Numbered from the stretch's first letter, positions 21,264 to 35,000 are shown. The stretch: DNA of 64,000 nucleotides from Serpula lacrymans var. lacrymans S7.9 (GCF_000218685.1 NW_006763293.1:924720-988719); one strand, 5' to 3'. Translations and numbers: made by a program. The notes: generated from the letters alone by a model not told the origin.

Positions 21264-22144
21264 TCAAATTATACGTTTTACTTCGAAGAAAGACTAAGAA
21301 AGCGTTAGTTAGTTAAGTCGAAATAGAGGTAACAGCGAACTTACCTTGAGGTAATAGACTTGCCAGCCAACAACAGAGAACAGCACTATCGCTTGAAGAA
21401 CCGACCACCACTTCACACGAGTATTTGTAGATTCAGCGGTATTTCTGTGCCTCCGCTCGCGAACAACTATATACTCCTGTTCATCTTTCACAGAGGTTAG
21501 TCCATGTGCCAATGAACGTATTTCTCGCTCGATAGGTGCAACGATGTCTATACGACTCCTGTCAGCCTTTGTTCGATAGTGCAAGTACCAGAAACTGACC
21601 GTCATCAGTAATGTAGATGATACCGTGTACGTTGAAGCTAAATGAACATAGTGGACAGTCTGGCGGACGTTGATATGTAGGGTCACAGTACATACCTGAC
21701 AGTTTTATCAGCAATTGAGCTCATTTGGTTCGAAAAGCAATATTCATGTCTGCCATCTTTTTCTGCTGTTATCGAAACACTACCGGTATTTTGCTTTATA
21801 TGTTTTGCTAGCGCGTTGTTTTCCGGGTCGGCAAGCTGAAATAACGATAATTAGTCTCTGCACCGTGACTGTACTGAATGAACTTCTAACTCACCCAAAA
21901 ATCTATGTCTAGATGACCACCTCCACCGACCTGGTAAGTTACAGTCATCTGTATGGCTTGAGTATGAGCGTAGTCGTCGTATGTAGATATTCGACAATAC
22001 CTGGTCGTTAACATGAAGGTCTTCGAAGAAACACTCTTTCCTCGATGCGGCCACCTCGATCATGTGAGCAGAAACAAAAATGGGGAGAAGAGCTGATAAC
22101 AAGAAGTATAAAGAAAGAAGCCATGGGGTATAAAGGCGAGCCAT
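21264..22144 (-). CDS. EMP24: p24-beta family cargo receptor (Emp24-like)
   Basis: A type I membrane protein of COPII/COPI vesicles that sorts GPI-anchored and other cargo between ER and Golgi. Six exons (22144-22001, 21948-21895, 21835-21696, 21637-21600, 21547-21345, 21293-21264) join to 202 aa, the family length. An N-terminal signal peptide (about 1-26) precedes the GOLD domain, with Cys-Phe-Phe-Glu-Asp-Leu and a later paired Tyr-Cys-Phe. A luminal coiled coil contains the hallmark Asp-Glu-Gln-X-Tyr-Ile-Val-Val-Arg-Glu-Arg and His-Arg-Asn-Thr-Ala-Glu-Ser-Thr-Asn motifs. One transmembrane helix follows, then a short tail with Phe-Phe-Glu-Val-Lys-Arg. The tail Phe-Phe pair is the COPII export signal. 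The last exon is only 30 nt. Confidence 0.95.
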
Positions 22145-22400
22145 GTTGTATTTTTCGCGATTATAAGCTCAAGACCAGGTAATGTGTAGTAAAGCCACGT
22201 TCCAGGTGCAGACTGCAGTGAGTAGTAAACGGAGCGGAATGGCGACCCCGGGGGCATTCCCTCGGGGTCCTTTTATGCCCTAATCATTTTCTACAGATCT
22301 TTGTGGCAAACCCGTTAGCCTCGCTTCGAATTCGCGATAATATTTCCTATCCTTTTGTTATCTTTTGCATTGTACACGACATCCGCAACGTATATCCATA

Positions 22401-23270
22401 ATGTCAGAACCCACCGATGCTCTTACTCCCAGAGTACGTATATCTCTCTGCTTTATGTTGCTCTGAAGATGTGGAAGATATCGGTTTAATCTCTTCGAAA
22501 ACATAATCTTTTGTATGGGTCTCTAATCGTCGTTCTTTGGACAGGAGGAGGAAGCCGATGTTCACTTTGAGCCCGTTATTAGGCTCACCGAGCGTGTGGA
22601 CACAAAGACCATGGAGGAAGACGAAGACGTTCTCTTCAAAATGTAGCGTACAATCGATCTCAATCGATCATCTCCCTTTACTTATCGAATATATCGCGTT
22701 CTTTTTACAGGCGTGCCAAGTTGTTCAGATTCGACACCACGTCGACAGATTGGAAGGAACGTGGAACTGGCGACGTTCGTCTACTCAAACACAAGGAGAC
22801 AAAGAAAACTCGCCTCGTGATGAGACGCGACAAGACCCTCAAAGTTTGTGCTAACCATGCCAGTAAGTCCATATCTTATTACAAAATTTACCAAAGTTAC
22901 TTTAATCATTGTACCAGTCTCTGCCGAGATGAGACTGCAGCCCAATGTTGGCTCTGACCGCAGTTGGGTTTGGAAGGTTGCAGCCGATTACTCTGAGAGC
23001 CCGCCCACTTCTGAGACGCTTGCAATCCGTTTCGCTAATTCTGAAAGTAAGTTGCTTTTGAGCCTATAAAGCTTGTAGTAATCTCGAGTTTTCCTAGATG
23101 CTGGTCAATTTAAGACTGCTTTCGAAGATGCTCAGAAAGTCAACGCAGAGATCGCAGGTGTGACCATTCCTGATGCAGAAACCAAAGAGGAAGTTGAAGA
23201 AAAGGAAGAGGAAGAGGCTGCGGAAGAAGAGAAGAAAGAAGAAGCTTCAGAAGAGAAAAAAGAGGAATGA
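22401..23270 (+). CDS. YRB1: Ran-binding protein 1 (RanBD)
   Basis: It binds Ran-GTP and stimulates RanGAP, releasing export complexes in the cytoplasm. Exons follow from the ATG at 22401 across introns near 22434, 22646, 22862, 23045 and perhaps others. The Ran-binding domain occupies most of the protein: His-Phe-Glu-Pro-Val-Ile near the start, [31 protein letters not shown] and Trp-Val-Trp. The tail is a long run of Glu and Lys ending at TGA 23268-23270. The promoter (22145-22400) is shared with Emp24. Confidence 0.94.
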
Positions 23271-23590
23271 ATGGTCACAATACCTAGGCTTGAATTTACT
23301 GCGCGGTGCTTATTCTCCCCCCTTCGCGACACCACCGATTGTCACCATTCTTCATTCATTGATGATAGTTTAGTTTAGATCATTGCACACGATGTCCAAA
23401 CAGTGTAGGAAAGAAAATTGTTTGTTCTTTTATGTACGAATTCACCTTTTCGTGACTGTGTAAGGATAAGCGCAAATTTATTTGTCACGCTGATGAGGTG
23501 CTTTTGGAGCTGATGCGTTGATGCATTGCGCAAACAAGAATCGATATATTACAGATGAGCCAAGATGCGTTCAAAGATGCACTGCACGTC
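23271..23590. other. Convergent intergenic region
   Basis: 3' regions of RanBP1 (+) and ClpX (-). I see nothing else in it. Confidence 0.5.
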
Positions 23591-25927
23591 TCATGATGCT
23601 GTATGTTCTGCGAGAGATTCTTCTTCGGCCCAAGCTGTCCAGAAGGCAGCCCCATCCGATTTGTTCCAATATAATGCTGGCTGTTTCCCTTGCACTACGG
23701 CCTCGTTGATGAGGACAAAACGTATACTCTGGTGAACAACAATGAGTTTGAGTACCGTCGGTATACCACTGAAAATACTTACTGAGCCACTAGATTAACG
23801 AGTATATAGGTTAGTGGCTACTCAACAAAACACCACCTAAAGTCACTTACGGCACTTCATACATGGGCTCCAGCAACAGTGTTTCCTATGCAAATGTCAG
23901 TGCAGCTTATAATGACAGGGTGAAGCCATTACCATAATACCCCTTAAGCCCCGAGCTCCACCTCCTCTTTCTAAAGCCTTCCGACATATTTCGTTCAATG
24001 CGGAGCTTGTAAACCGTATTTCTACACCAGAGTAGCCAAATAATGCGGTATATTGAGAAATCAGTGATCCCCGAACTTCAGTCAATATCCGACGCAGGTC
24101 AGGAATGGTGAGAGGGGCTAGTGTCGTGATGGAGGGTAATCGTGATATAAACTCGGGAATAAATCTAAAACTCGAATGAGAGAAAAGAAACTGAACCCAA
24201 AGCGAATACTTACCCATATTTCACCAAGTCTGACGTTGAAATGAATGAGCGCAATATCAAGCTACCGCATAGACATTATCGTACCTCCCGGCTCAACTAA
24301 ATCAAGCATGTTATGCGATGACCCTCGGTTAGGCGTAAAAAAAGGAAGGAAGCTTCCGGAATTAGACTCCTCGCTCGGAGCCAGGTTCGCAGTAAACCCT
24401 ATTGACTGAGAGATGTCGTCACATTTAGCTCTAGAATTAAGTCGGGTATCACGACTTACACCTTTGGCGACCCGTCGTTTTACAACACTATCAAGTCCCA
24501 CAAAAGCACCACTAAGAATGAAAAGCACATTGGAGGTGTCGATATGGTAAGTGTCAGACTTTGCTGAAATCTGATGTCAATGCTTTATGAGATGCCGTTA
24601 GACACGATACTTACATGATGGGGCATTGGCACCCCTTTGACCAGGTCTTGATCGCCCCTCTGGCCCGGCAGCACTGGGGGTGTCAGCTGGACTAGGCGAC
24701 TTGCCTTGTACTGACACTATGGAACCCTCCATCATGCGAAGGAGTGCTTGTTGCACGCCTTCCCCACCAACATCCCGAGATCCTTCCATACCAGTACCAC
24801 CCGATTTACGCGCGATTTTATCGACTTCGTCGATATAAACAATACCGGTGCTAAGAACCAGTTAATTTACATAATCTTAAGCTCCACGTTGAAACTATAC
24901 CTGGCGCGGTGAGGATCCCAGCTTGCCGCTTGTAGCTGACGACCTCTTGATTAATGCCATGCCACAACTAGTGTGTGATGTACTCACCAACCGATGGATT
25001 GCCATGTCAACATCCTCTCCTACATCTGAAATTCAGTTAATGCATGCCTTAATACTAAAACCGGAGACGACTAACATCCGGCCTGATACAACATATCAAT
25101 AGTAATTGACGAGGATAACAACGATGTATTACCTGCGTAAACGAGGTTGCATCGCTTACTGAGAACGGGACATCAAGGACTCTTGCCAGTGTCCTAGCCA
25201 ATAGCGTCTTTCCTAGGGGTTTCATATATCACCGGGGCTTAAATGCTAGCAAAAACATCGTAGACTCACCAGAACCTGTTGGTCCTCTCAAGTAGGGGTA
25301 AATCAGGGTAACCTAATGGGCGGGACGGATGAAAGACGAACATTACCAGCACATTGCTTTTCTCAAATAATGGTACAGGATGGCGAGTCTGTAGTGGGAT
25401 TGAGGATGATATCCGGTGGGGATGCGGGTGTAATCGAGCAGACGACACGCCTGAGCGAACTGAGGAGACGAGTATTAGAATGCAGCATGTCATATCATAC
25501 GTCTAGAGTATATACCATCATCCACATTAGTCTCGGACCAGTCCATCGCTCCAGGTTCTTCTTCCGGTGATAAAGAGGACAGGTTCGCATGTACTCGGTT
25601 ATAATGGTTGAACACGCTGCACTCCAAGGTGAATCACGAGAAGGATATTACAAGACCGTTGTCCTTACGCAACAGATAATACTTTCTTTGCTTTCTCTTG
25701 ACCAACTACAAATTCATCTAAATATTGCACCAACTATGCAAAAGACATGATTATCTTATAACACGATGGTGGCTAAAGATGAGAAATACCTGGCGAGGTG
25801 TAGCCAGACCAGCTGGTCTCATGTAAGGATGGTCATCCATATCATCCCTTGGAACATATTCATATCGTGTTTGCGTTCGAAGACCACGAGTCAGAATGCG
25901 AAGTTGACGTGCACGCCAGGCCAACAT
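23591..25927 (-). CDS. MCX1: Mitochondrial ClpX AAA+ unfoldase
   Basis: A hexameric ATP-dependent unfoldase of the mitochondrial matrix; in fungi it assists haem-biosynthesis enzyme activation and protein turnover. The start at 25927 gives an Arg-rich, acid-poor N-terminus typical of a mitochondrial presequence. The Walker A motif (Gly-Pro-Thr-Gly-Ser-Gly-Lys-Thr) is split by an intron near 25215-25265. Walker B reads Val-Tyr-Ile-Asp-Glu-Val-Asp-Lys-Ile (about 24815-24845) and is followed by [10 protein letters not shown] and an Arg-Leu-Pro segment in sensor region 2. The C-terminus resolves as Val-Leu-Ile-Asn-Glu-Ala-Val-Val, then an Ala/Glu-rich tail ending at 23591. There are about ten short introns. 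I see no N-terminal zinc-binding domain, which agrees with fungal Mcx1. The gene shares its promoter region with Cactin. Confidence 0.9.
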
Positions 25928-26267
25928 TGCTAGTAGAGCAAAGAAAATATTCGTGCGAATTGACGGTGTGGATACAAGCGTGTAACGATTCGAAACTTTG
26001 ACTTCCCCGCCTATGCCTAGGTTGTCGTGAATGATCTAAAAAATACAGAGACGGCGAGATGGGTGTAAGTGAAAGGGCAAATTGGCTGGATGACTCAGTA
26101 CGCCTCGAAGCATATACTAGTGAAACTTCCCTGTATACCAGTTATGGAAAGCGTGTCGCGGTAAAGGCCGACGGGTGCGCCATGTAAGAGCAGCGACCAA
26201 GGAGCGACCGTATTATTTTGAATCTGTCTTTCTTACTACGACAGTTATCTTTTTTGCTATATATCTA
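25928..26267. promoter_or_regulatory. Divergent ClpX/Cactin intergenic region
   Basis: The 340 bp between the start codons of ClpX (-) and Cactin (+), presumably holding both promoters. A T-rich stretch precedes the Cactin ATG. No specific factor site stands out. Confidence 0.4.
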
Positions 26268-28743
26268 ATGGTCCGCCATCGCTCGCGTTCCGCGTCTCCT
26301 GCACCACGGTTGGAAGATGACCGGGAAGGAAGGCATAGGCACCGAACATCTTATAGAGACGAAAAAGGTCATTCAAAATACGACGCCGACGACAAGAAGC
26401 GTAGACGCAGCCGCAGCAAGGACAATGATGATTCCTCTAGATGGAGGAGGGATCGAAGTCGCAGTGGGGAGGACGACCGTAAGGAAAAAAAGTATGCTTC
26501 GGGAGCCACTCTATAAGTCATATGTTCACATATTTGCAGGCGAAAACGAGATAAGTCTGAAGAACGGAAAGCAAGAAAGGCAGAAAAGAAGAGGATAAAA
26601 GAGGAAGAAGAAGCTCGACAGGTAGCAGAGCTCAGCGTTTACAGTGCTACTGACAATCCTTTCCATGACGTCAACCTTGGACAACAATTCCGCTGGCACA
26701 AAAAGAACGATAAAGAGAAAAAGGAAGGTCTGTCATTAGCAGAGATTCAAAGAAGGGATGCCTTGAGACGTCAGGAGGCAAAAGAAGAGCTCGAGCGCCT
26801 GAATCGAAGGCGTGCTGAACGAGAAGTGGAGCAACGACTCAGGGAGGAGGAAGAGCTGCGAATGCAACGAATGGCTGAATCTGCGCAGATGTCTGATTGG
26901 ATAGCTAAAGATGGCGAATTCCAGCTTGATCAGGAGCGTCATAGGGCAGCCATCCGAATCAAAGAAAAGAGGGCAAAAGCTATAGACTTTTTGGCTCTTA
27001 ATCTGCGTTATGTCAACCCTCATGAGGAAGACGAAGAAGCAGAGGAAGATGCAGGTTTGGAGATTGATCTCGACGAACCTTATAATATATTTTTCGTAAG
27101 CTGCTTCATATGTGGGTTTTGGACTGACGAGTCTAGGCTGATATTGCATGTAGAATCTTTCTTCAGAACAAGTCGAAGAGCTTCATGATGATATCGAACA
27201 TTATCTTTCATTAGAAAACTCTGACGTTAACATTGAATTTTGGACAGTAAGTCATCCGCCTTATCCATGTGGTGGTTCAACTCATGTGTGGTCAACTCAG
27301 AATATGATGGTGGTCTGCAAAGATCGCCTCGATAGAATCAAAGCAGACGAAAGTATGGGTGTGGAAGCTGCTGCTGCTGTTGAATCGGACATCACCGCTT
27401 TGTTATCCGGAAAAAGTTATGAACATCTCGCAAGTCTCCAGAAACAAATTCAAGCGAAGCTCGGTAGTGGCGAACCAATAGACGTAGACTACTGGGAAGG
27501 CTTACTAAAGAAACTCATCGTGTGGAAAGCCAAGGTAATCACTTGAACTGTTAGTTTAACATTGCAAGTGCTGATATGTTTTTGCCAGGCAAAGCTCAAG
27601 AGCTTACATGAAGTCGTCGTTCGTAACAGGCTTGAGCAATTGCGAAAGCGGCAAAGGGACGAGGCACTGCAAGCACAAGAGGAGTTGCTTGCAGGCGTTG
27701 CTAAATCAGCTTCCAGCAGGAGAGATAACCCCGTGCCTGTTGCCGAAAGTACTCCAACTGAAACTCAGGTTCTACCTGAAGAGATGGAACCTTACGACAG
27801 ATCTATGAGCCCAAGTCTAATTGATATCACCAGATTATCAGTAGATGACAGACAAATTGACATTGTCACTGAAGGAGAAGACCGTGCTGCCCTAGTAAGC
27901 GTCGCATTAATTGTATTTTATGTGTTAAAAATACTCATAGCTCCTATGTCTAGTTTTTGCAGCGTCGAGCAGTTGCTGCTTCCCGGTTTGTTCCTAAAAC
28001 AGAGCAACCAGTTGTCGAAGTTCAAGACACAGAAGTCGCGAGTGGCGCTGACCTCGCTTCTGAGGCGCTGTACAGAGCTGAAGCAGAACGAGAACTTGAT
28101 GAAGAAGAAGAGCTTTTCAATCTCGAAGAGAATATCATCAATCCCACGACTTACAACTGGGAAGATAAATATAGGCCGCGAAAGCCTAGGTACTTTAATC
28201 GTGTTCATACGGGCTACGAATGGAACAAGTACAATCAGACCCACTATGAGTTCGTGCTCTATCCTTCACTCTTCGTTGATTATTATCTGATATATGATTC
28301 CAGTACTGATAATCCTCCTCCAAAAGTTGTCCAAGGATACAAGGTACGTGATAAGCTTATCTACAGGTCTTTATCTAATCCAATGCATCTAGTTTAACAT
28401 TTTTTACCCTGATCTCATCGATAAATCCAAAGCCCCCACCTACAAAATAGTCAAGGAGCCAGGAAATGAGGAGACTGTTTTATTACATTTTAGCGCCGGA
28501 CCTCCTTACGAGGACATTGCGTTCCGCATCGTGAATCGCGAATGGGAATTCTCACACAAGCGGTACGTACGGTCGTTCACGTTTTATACGCCTATCACTA
28601 ACGCTCCTTGAAGCGGGTTCCGAAGCAGCTTCGACCGAGGATGCCTATCGCTTTGGTTCAACTTCCGTCGTAATGTGAGCATGTTTCTAATATTCGATTA
28701 CGTCGAGAAATGCTAATGGCCTCATCAGTTCTATCGCAAGTAA
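26268..28743 (+). CDS. Cactin, spliceosome-associated protein
   Basis: A nuclear spliceosomal factor; in fission yeast Cay1 it is needed for splicing and telomere maintenance. The N-terminus (after ATG 26268) is Arg/Ser/Asp-rich. A highly charged Glu/Arg/Lys helix with Phe-His-Asp-Val-Asn-Leu and Phe-Arg-Trp follows. The conserved middle domain runs from Leu-Arg-Tyr-Val-Asn-Pro to Tyr-Trp-Glu-Gly-Leu. The C-terminal domain includes Phe-Asn-Arg-Val-His-Thr-Gly-Tyr-Glu-Trp-Asn, Phe-Asn-Ile-Phe-Tyr-Pro-Asp-Leu-Ile-Asp, Pro-Pro-Tyr-Glu-Asp-Ile-Ala-Phe and ends Asn-Phe-Tyr-Arg-Lys at TAA 28741. This last block is nearly invariant in the family and makes the call secure. It has at least seven introns, including 28565-28616 and 28676-28729 (approximate). 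Confidence 0.95.
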
Positions 28744-29393
28744 CGTACTTTCGGCATAGGATGACGTACCTGTATCAATACGTTTTTGTTGTAATGTAAA
28801 GTCGTCTCCTCTGTGGACATTTCTCATCTTATACGTCCCCTCGTGAATAAGGGATAGCTCGCTTGGACCATAATTGGTTTTTTTGTAGTGAAGGCTGCGT
28901 GTAAGCCGCAAACAATGCACTGGATACAGCCATGAGGGTAACGTGATTGCCGCGGAGATGAAATTAACACATGTGGTCAATACTTACTACTTATAGCCGT
29001 CTTCCTTGAGGCTTTGGCAGGTTCGCTTTAATAGCAGTACAGTGGGCGGCAAATGGCTTCAGGTGGACCTTCCCCACTTCACTTCCTTTGTCGCGACAAT
29101 CTCTTGCCGACGAGCTTGGTCGTCTGGCCTGGTGTAGTCGTACTTTTACTCTAGGAGTCTATTGTCTGTGACGGGCCCACACTTCGTTGTGTGGCGTCGG
29201 TGGCCCCACTTTGTTCAAGCACGTCGGTAAGGCCACAGCTGTGGCCAAAGCGCACAATCGAACTTTCCACTTCTCGTCAAAGCGGTTGGCTTTGCTGGGG
29301 CGTATGTCCAGTACAAAAGGGCGCTCAAGTGCGTTGGTCTGCAGCTCTCGTATTTCCTCCCACTACTCTCAGCTCTCTCGAATCACCTCGAAC
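28744..29393. other. Intergenic region before the first PCL cyclin
   Basis: 650 bp. The cyclin frame stays open upstream to about 29187, so translation could start earlier than 29394. Nothing else looks coding. The rest is Cactin 3' region and the cyclin promoter or leader. Confidence 0.45.
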
Positions 29394-31355
29394 ATGATGT
29401 CTCTCGTGTCTTCTCTGAGCGCCACAAATCAAGGTCGTCGTCAATATGGTGCCAATACCTCGAGTGCTTACTTCAACAGGCCAAGGTGGCTCGTGTCTCC
29501 TGATGCATCTACATTGGTTCCGCCCGTGTTTTCTGGGAACGTGGTGAACACTCAGCACCACGCTCCCAGTTCTCAAAACCTCTGCCCCTTGAACAACGAC
29601 GTATTGCGTCCTGGTTTTCTCCCTTCAAAAGTAGTCACTAGCTCTATTCTGTCGAATCGTTCCAACATCATGCCCAACAACGCGGTTACTGCGCGCACCA
29701 GATCAGCGTTAGGTGCATGGGCTCCCCAATCGAGCAACAGAACCCTTAACCAGGTTGACATTTCGTTCCCGGCGTCCGTCAATAGCGCAGTCAATCAGCA
29801 TTCCGGGTATCCCACGTTGTTCCGTGGTGACATGGTGTCGACGTCGACAGCGCCACCGGCGTTCGCCATGGATGACAGGAGCTTCGCTCCTGAACCTCGA
29901 CGGTCATCAGGTCACGACTATCAATGGGCCGCCTCCCGATTCCCTCATGACCGCCACGACGGCCCTGTTATCCCTAGAGGACAGTCCCCGCCATTTGATT
30001 GGGTCACGAATAACGTTTCTTTCCCGTCTGCGGGCCCTGTCTCAGATATTCATGGCAGACGCTCATTGGAATCTTCTGTTGGCACTGGACGTACGGAAGA
30101 AATCTTACTTGATCACGCTGCCTTTAAAGAACATGAGATCGCTATTCCCACAAACAGTGCCATAGGGTACATGAAGCCACCGGTGTCCCGTCGAGCTGTT
30201 GCCCCTAAGTGTACTACCTATCCGACGGATTTGGAAGGACTTGTGAGGTGGATTTCTGAGTGGCTTTATTCCGTTGTAAATGAATCTGGTGCTGAGCACG
30301 TCTCCCGATCTTTGTAAGTCTATTTTTTTCTTCTGGTGTGTAGTTGTTGAATGTATCCACCAGCGGCTATTTTACTCCAGCCGGAATCTGCATGTTAGCT
30401 GCCACGCGCATCCATCGGATCTTGAATGCGGTTTCTCATCCGGAAGACGTTGCTATTCTTGCTTTGTGGTACATCCTTCGTCTTACACAACCCACTAAGA
30501 GTTGTGCCCTGGGCTCCTCCAACTTCACTTTTTTTGACCATCTGGTTCGTTCTGGTGCCCATACCTTGGACGAAATCATGTTTCGCACATTTGTCACTGC
30601 AGCAATGTTGAGTGACAAATGTATCAATGATAACTCATTTTCAGCGAAGAGTTGGTTTGTCGCCTTTTTTTATCTTATTGTCCTGCTTTCGCTGACATTC
30701 ATCTTTATACAGGAACAAGTTAACTTCGATATCTATGGCATCTCTTAACGAAGCCGAAATTTTTGCTTTACAAAAGCTAGATTGGAACACGCAAATCTCC
30801 AGTCATGAATGGGTGGCTTGGCTTTGGGATCTCCGTCAATACCATATTGTGGCAACTCGCCATGAAGCTGCTGAAGAGATAACTCGCGTCGCTGCTAACA
30901 ACGTAGGACAGTTACTCGATCGTCTCTTGCTCACCGCCAGGATTCATGGCAGCGGAGAGTCTGCCGTTCTCATCACTCGTTCCCCGGACAATGTCCACAT
31001 GTCCTCACCTGCCGCAGAACCCAGTCCCTCTATGCTGCCTCAGCCAGCAGAGTGGTGCCCAGAGGCTGATCCCATTTTTCACAAACAACAAAGGACCATC
31101 GGTGTTGCTCCTGGAGCATACAGAGCTCAATCGTTTCCTAAGACGACGACAACTGCTTTGGATCTTTTGCAGTCCATCATTTCCGTTCCCTCTCCTCCAC
31201 TGTCCCACAACTTCTCTTATGGGACCGCATCCCCGCAGTTCCCACAATATGAACACTTCGATCATTACAACACAGGCAGAGCCACCACCTTCCCTGCGAA
31301 GTTTCAGCATGCTCCAGCTCCTAGCCACCTTTCGTGGATCGCTACCCAAGGATGA
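29394..31355 (+). CDS. Pho80/PCL-type cyclin, copy 1
   Basis: PCL cyclins partner Pho85-type CDKs in nutrient and cell-cycle control. Three exons (29394-30313, 30364-30654, 30713-31355) join to 617 aa. The N-terminal ~270 residues are Ser/Pro/Asn-rich and unstructured. The cyclin box spans exons 1-3: a helix with Ile-Leu-Ala-Leu-Trp-Tyr, then Arg-Thr-Phe-Val-Thr-Ala-Ala-Met-Leu-Ser-Asp-Lys, Asn-Asp-Asn-Ser-Phe, the Trp-Asn-Lys and Asn-Glu-Ala-Glu segment, and Leu-Asp-Trp-Asn. The C-terminal 170 residues are again low-complexity. The start is uncertain: the frame is open back to 29187, and 29394 is the start I favour. A second cyclin of the same layout lies at 40762-43257. Confidence 0.82.
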
Positions 31356-32077
31356 TGCCTGCCAAGTTGTTTATTGTTTAGGATGCAGCCTTAATTGTCG
31401 CTTCAATGCCCTGACTGAGCCGCTACCATCTATTTCCTCTCATGTACACGGTTGCGCTGCCTTCCTTGCTTGTCGTATTGGAGTGGAGTGCCGAAATATT
31501 TCGAAGGATCGGGCGGTAACATGACTTCCCGCTGTCGCACCCAGGGTCAGGTCGGCTTGTCTCTTTTTTTTTGCCATTTTTTTTCTTGAGAAGGCCTCCT
31601 TACACTACTTTGACCTCAGTGATGCCTTTACGTGACATTCCACTCTGCGCTGTACCAGTTCAGGATTAATCACTTCCATCGGTCATGAGTCATTCAAGTT
31701 GTTATCCTTTATTTTTGCCAGACTTTCACTTCAGGCTTCTTTCTGGTCTGACGTGTCACTTTACTTAGTGTATACCTTTATCTACGTACCTATCACCAGT
31801 GGCAATGTGAAAGTTCTGGCATATTCTCTTCGTGGCGTTGTGTCGAGACTGATTCCTAAGACTGACTCGGAGACAGTATGACGCAAGCGTCTAACTTATA
31901 AAGAAAGCTGATTAGTCACTATCACGGCGCTGTGGCCAAGGGCTTTGGTTTTAGATGTCATCGCCATCCCATTAGGTCTTGCATTGCAACACAAAGCAAT
32001 CCCATTTCGCGACTTACTTTTCCTCCACCACCACAAATCAAACCCATATTAACCTCACTATCGACACGATTGATAAC
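31356..32077. other. Intergenic region before UBA1
   Basis: 722 bp holding the cyclin 3' region and the UBA1 promoter. It has T-rich tracts near 31565-31590. I find no convincing small gene. Confidence 0.45.
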
Positions 32078-35000
32078 ATGACTGACGCGAGCAATCTCGC
32101 CGCTAAGATGGACGTAGACGAGGCCGCTATCGATGAGGGCTTGTACTCTCGTCAACTGTAAGCACCTATTCTTCCAATACTGTCTACTAGCAGATACTAA
32201 TACTATCTGTTGATGTCAGATATGTTCTCGGACACGAAGGCAAGGCTCTAATATTCTTTATGATAATTCTTTGTCTAATATTCAGCATAGCGATGAAAAA
32301 GATGGCAACTTCTAACGTCCTCGTTGTTGGGCTCCAAGGATTGGGAGCTGAAATAGGTGTGATACATGCTCTTACATATCAATGATAATATCTGATAGAA
32401 ATGTAGCGAAGAACATATGTTTGGCTGGCGTCAAGTCAGTGACTTTGTATGATCCTGAACCGGTCACTGTTCAGGATCTTGGAACGCAGGTTTGTCTCCA
32501 TTGATTGTGAAAGAAATTACTACTGACAAATGAACTCTTGATAGTTCTTTTTGCGTCAAGAAGATATCGGGCAATCTCGAGCAGAGGCTACACTTCCTCG
32601 ATTGGCAGAGCTCAATGCGTACGTCCCTGTGCGAAATCTTGAAGGCAAGTCTGGAGAGGAAATTACGCTGGATATTGTCCAAGCTTTCCAAGTATGCTCT
32701 GTGGTTCGATTTATAGCATGCGTTTCTGAGGACTAATATAATATATAGGCTGTTGTATTGTGTGGTGTTTCTTACGCCAAACAGCTCGAAATTAATGACT
32801 GGACGCACCAGAATGGAGTGTTCTTCGTTTCTGCAGAAACTCGTGGCCTTTTTGGGTATTTAACAATCATTTCCATCCCTTATTCTGTCAGATGGTCTGA
32901 GATTGCCTTATTTAGCTCTGTTTTCAATGACTTCGGTCCAAAGTTCACTTGCGTTGACCCTACAGGAGAGCAACCTCTCTCTGGGATGATCGTATCTGTG
33001 GAGAAGGTCTGTATTCTCAAGGCCTTGCCTTAATTGTGATTAAAAAGTTATTTAGGATAAGGAGGGACTGGTCACATGTCTCGATGAGACTCGCCATGGG
33101 CTTGAAGATGGTGATTTTGTTACTTTCAGTGAAGTGCAAGGCATGGAAGAATTAAATGGCTGCAAGCCTCGAAAGATATCCGTAAAGGGGCCATACACGT
33201 TTACCATTGGCGATACCTCTGACCTTGGCGAATACATCCGAGGCGGAATATTTACACAAGTGAAGATGCCAAAAATCATTGAATTTGTAAGTTGTGTCAT
33301 CCATTCATTCTATGCCTTGCCTATATGACAATGTTAGAAATCACTTCGGGAGTCAATTCAATCACCAGAATTGTTTATCACAGACTTTGCCAAGTTCGAA
33401 CGACCTTCCTCGCTACATGCTGGCTTCCAAGCGTTGTCCGAGTTTAGAGCCCAATACAAACGTCTTCCTCGCCCGCGAAACGCAGAAGATGCAACTCAGA
33501 TCGTCGCGCTCGCCAAAAAGCTGGATGCAGAAATAGATGAGAAAGTTATCACTGAGCTGTCGTATCAAGCCTCTGGTGATTTGTCCCCAATAGTTGCCGT
33601 CATTGGTGGCTTTGTCGCACAAGAAGTCCTCAAGGCGTGCTCAGCTAAGTTCCATCCTACGGTACAACACTTATACTTTGATTCATTGGAATCACTGCCT
33701 TCCGTGCTTCCGACCGAACAAGACTGTCAGCCGGTTGAAAGTAGGTATGATGGACAAATCGCCGTCTTTGGTAAAGCATTCCAGGACAAAATTGCGAATC
33801 ATCGACAATTCCTCGTTGGGTCCGGAGCTATTGGATGTGAGATGCTAAAGAACTGGAGTATGCTTGGTCTTGCATCAGGTCCTCAAGGAATCATCCATGT
33901 CACCGATCTTGATACCATCGAGAAAAGTAACTTGAATCGGCAATTCTTATTCCGTCCCAAGGACCTTGGGAAGTTCAAGGCTGAAGTAGCGGCAGTTGCG
34001 GTTGCAGAAATGAACCCAGACCTGAAAGGCAAGATAGTGAGCAAACAAGAACCAGTTGGTCAAGCAACTGAAAGTATGTGTCTTCGATGCGATTACTACT
34101 TTTCTGTTGACTGAGCGCTTGTCAAAGATGTCTACGACGAGGAATTCTTTGCCGGGATTGATGGTGTCACGAATGCGTTGGATAATGTAGCTGCTCGTGA
34201 GCATTGTATTTATCTCATAAGAGAAAGGATGCTGAAGCTAGAAATCAAAGGCTTATATATGGATCAACGATGCATTCTGTATGAAAAACCTTTATTGGAA
34301 TCGGGGACATTGGGAACAAAGGGCAATACCCAAGTGATCATACCCCATCTTACAGAATCATACGCCTCCTCACAAGACCCTCCAGAGAAACAAACACCAT
34401 CATGTACAGTGAAAAATTTCCCCAATGCTATTCAACACACTATCGAAGTGAGCATTCCTCATCATCCTCATTTTATCGTCTAATAAAGGTAAAACAGTGG
34501 AGTCGGCAAGAATTTACCAACATGTTTGTTCGACCAGCTGAGTCTGTGAACCAATACCTTTCGGAGCCAAATTTCTTGGAGACTACCCTCAAGTACTCCG
34601 GTCAACAAAAGGAACAGATTGAGCAAATAGTGTCATACCTCGTTACGAACAAGCCCTTGACATTTGAGGAATGCATTGTTTGGGCCCGTCTACAGTTTGA
34701 GGAGAAGTACAACAACGCTATCAGGCAACTATTATATAGCTTGCCAAAAGATGCCGTCACAAGTACTGGTCAACCCTTCTGGAGTGGTCCTAAGAGAGCA
34801 CCTGATCCGCTTGTTTTCAACTCTAACGACGTAAATTATCTTAAGCTTTTTGCTTGTGTGATACTGATCTTATCCTACTAGCCTGTTCACCTTCAGTTCA
34901 TTATCGCAGGGGCCAATCTTCATGCATTCAACTATGGCTTGCGTGGTGAAACGGATCCTGCGATCTTCCGGAAGCTCGCAGATTCTGTCATTGTACCCGA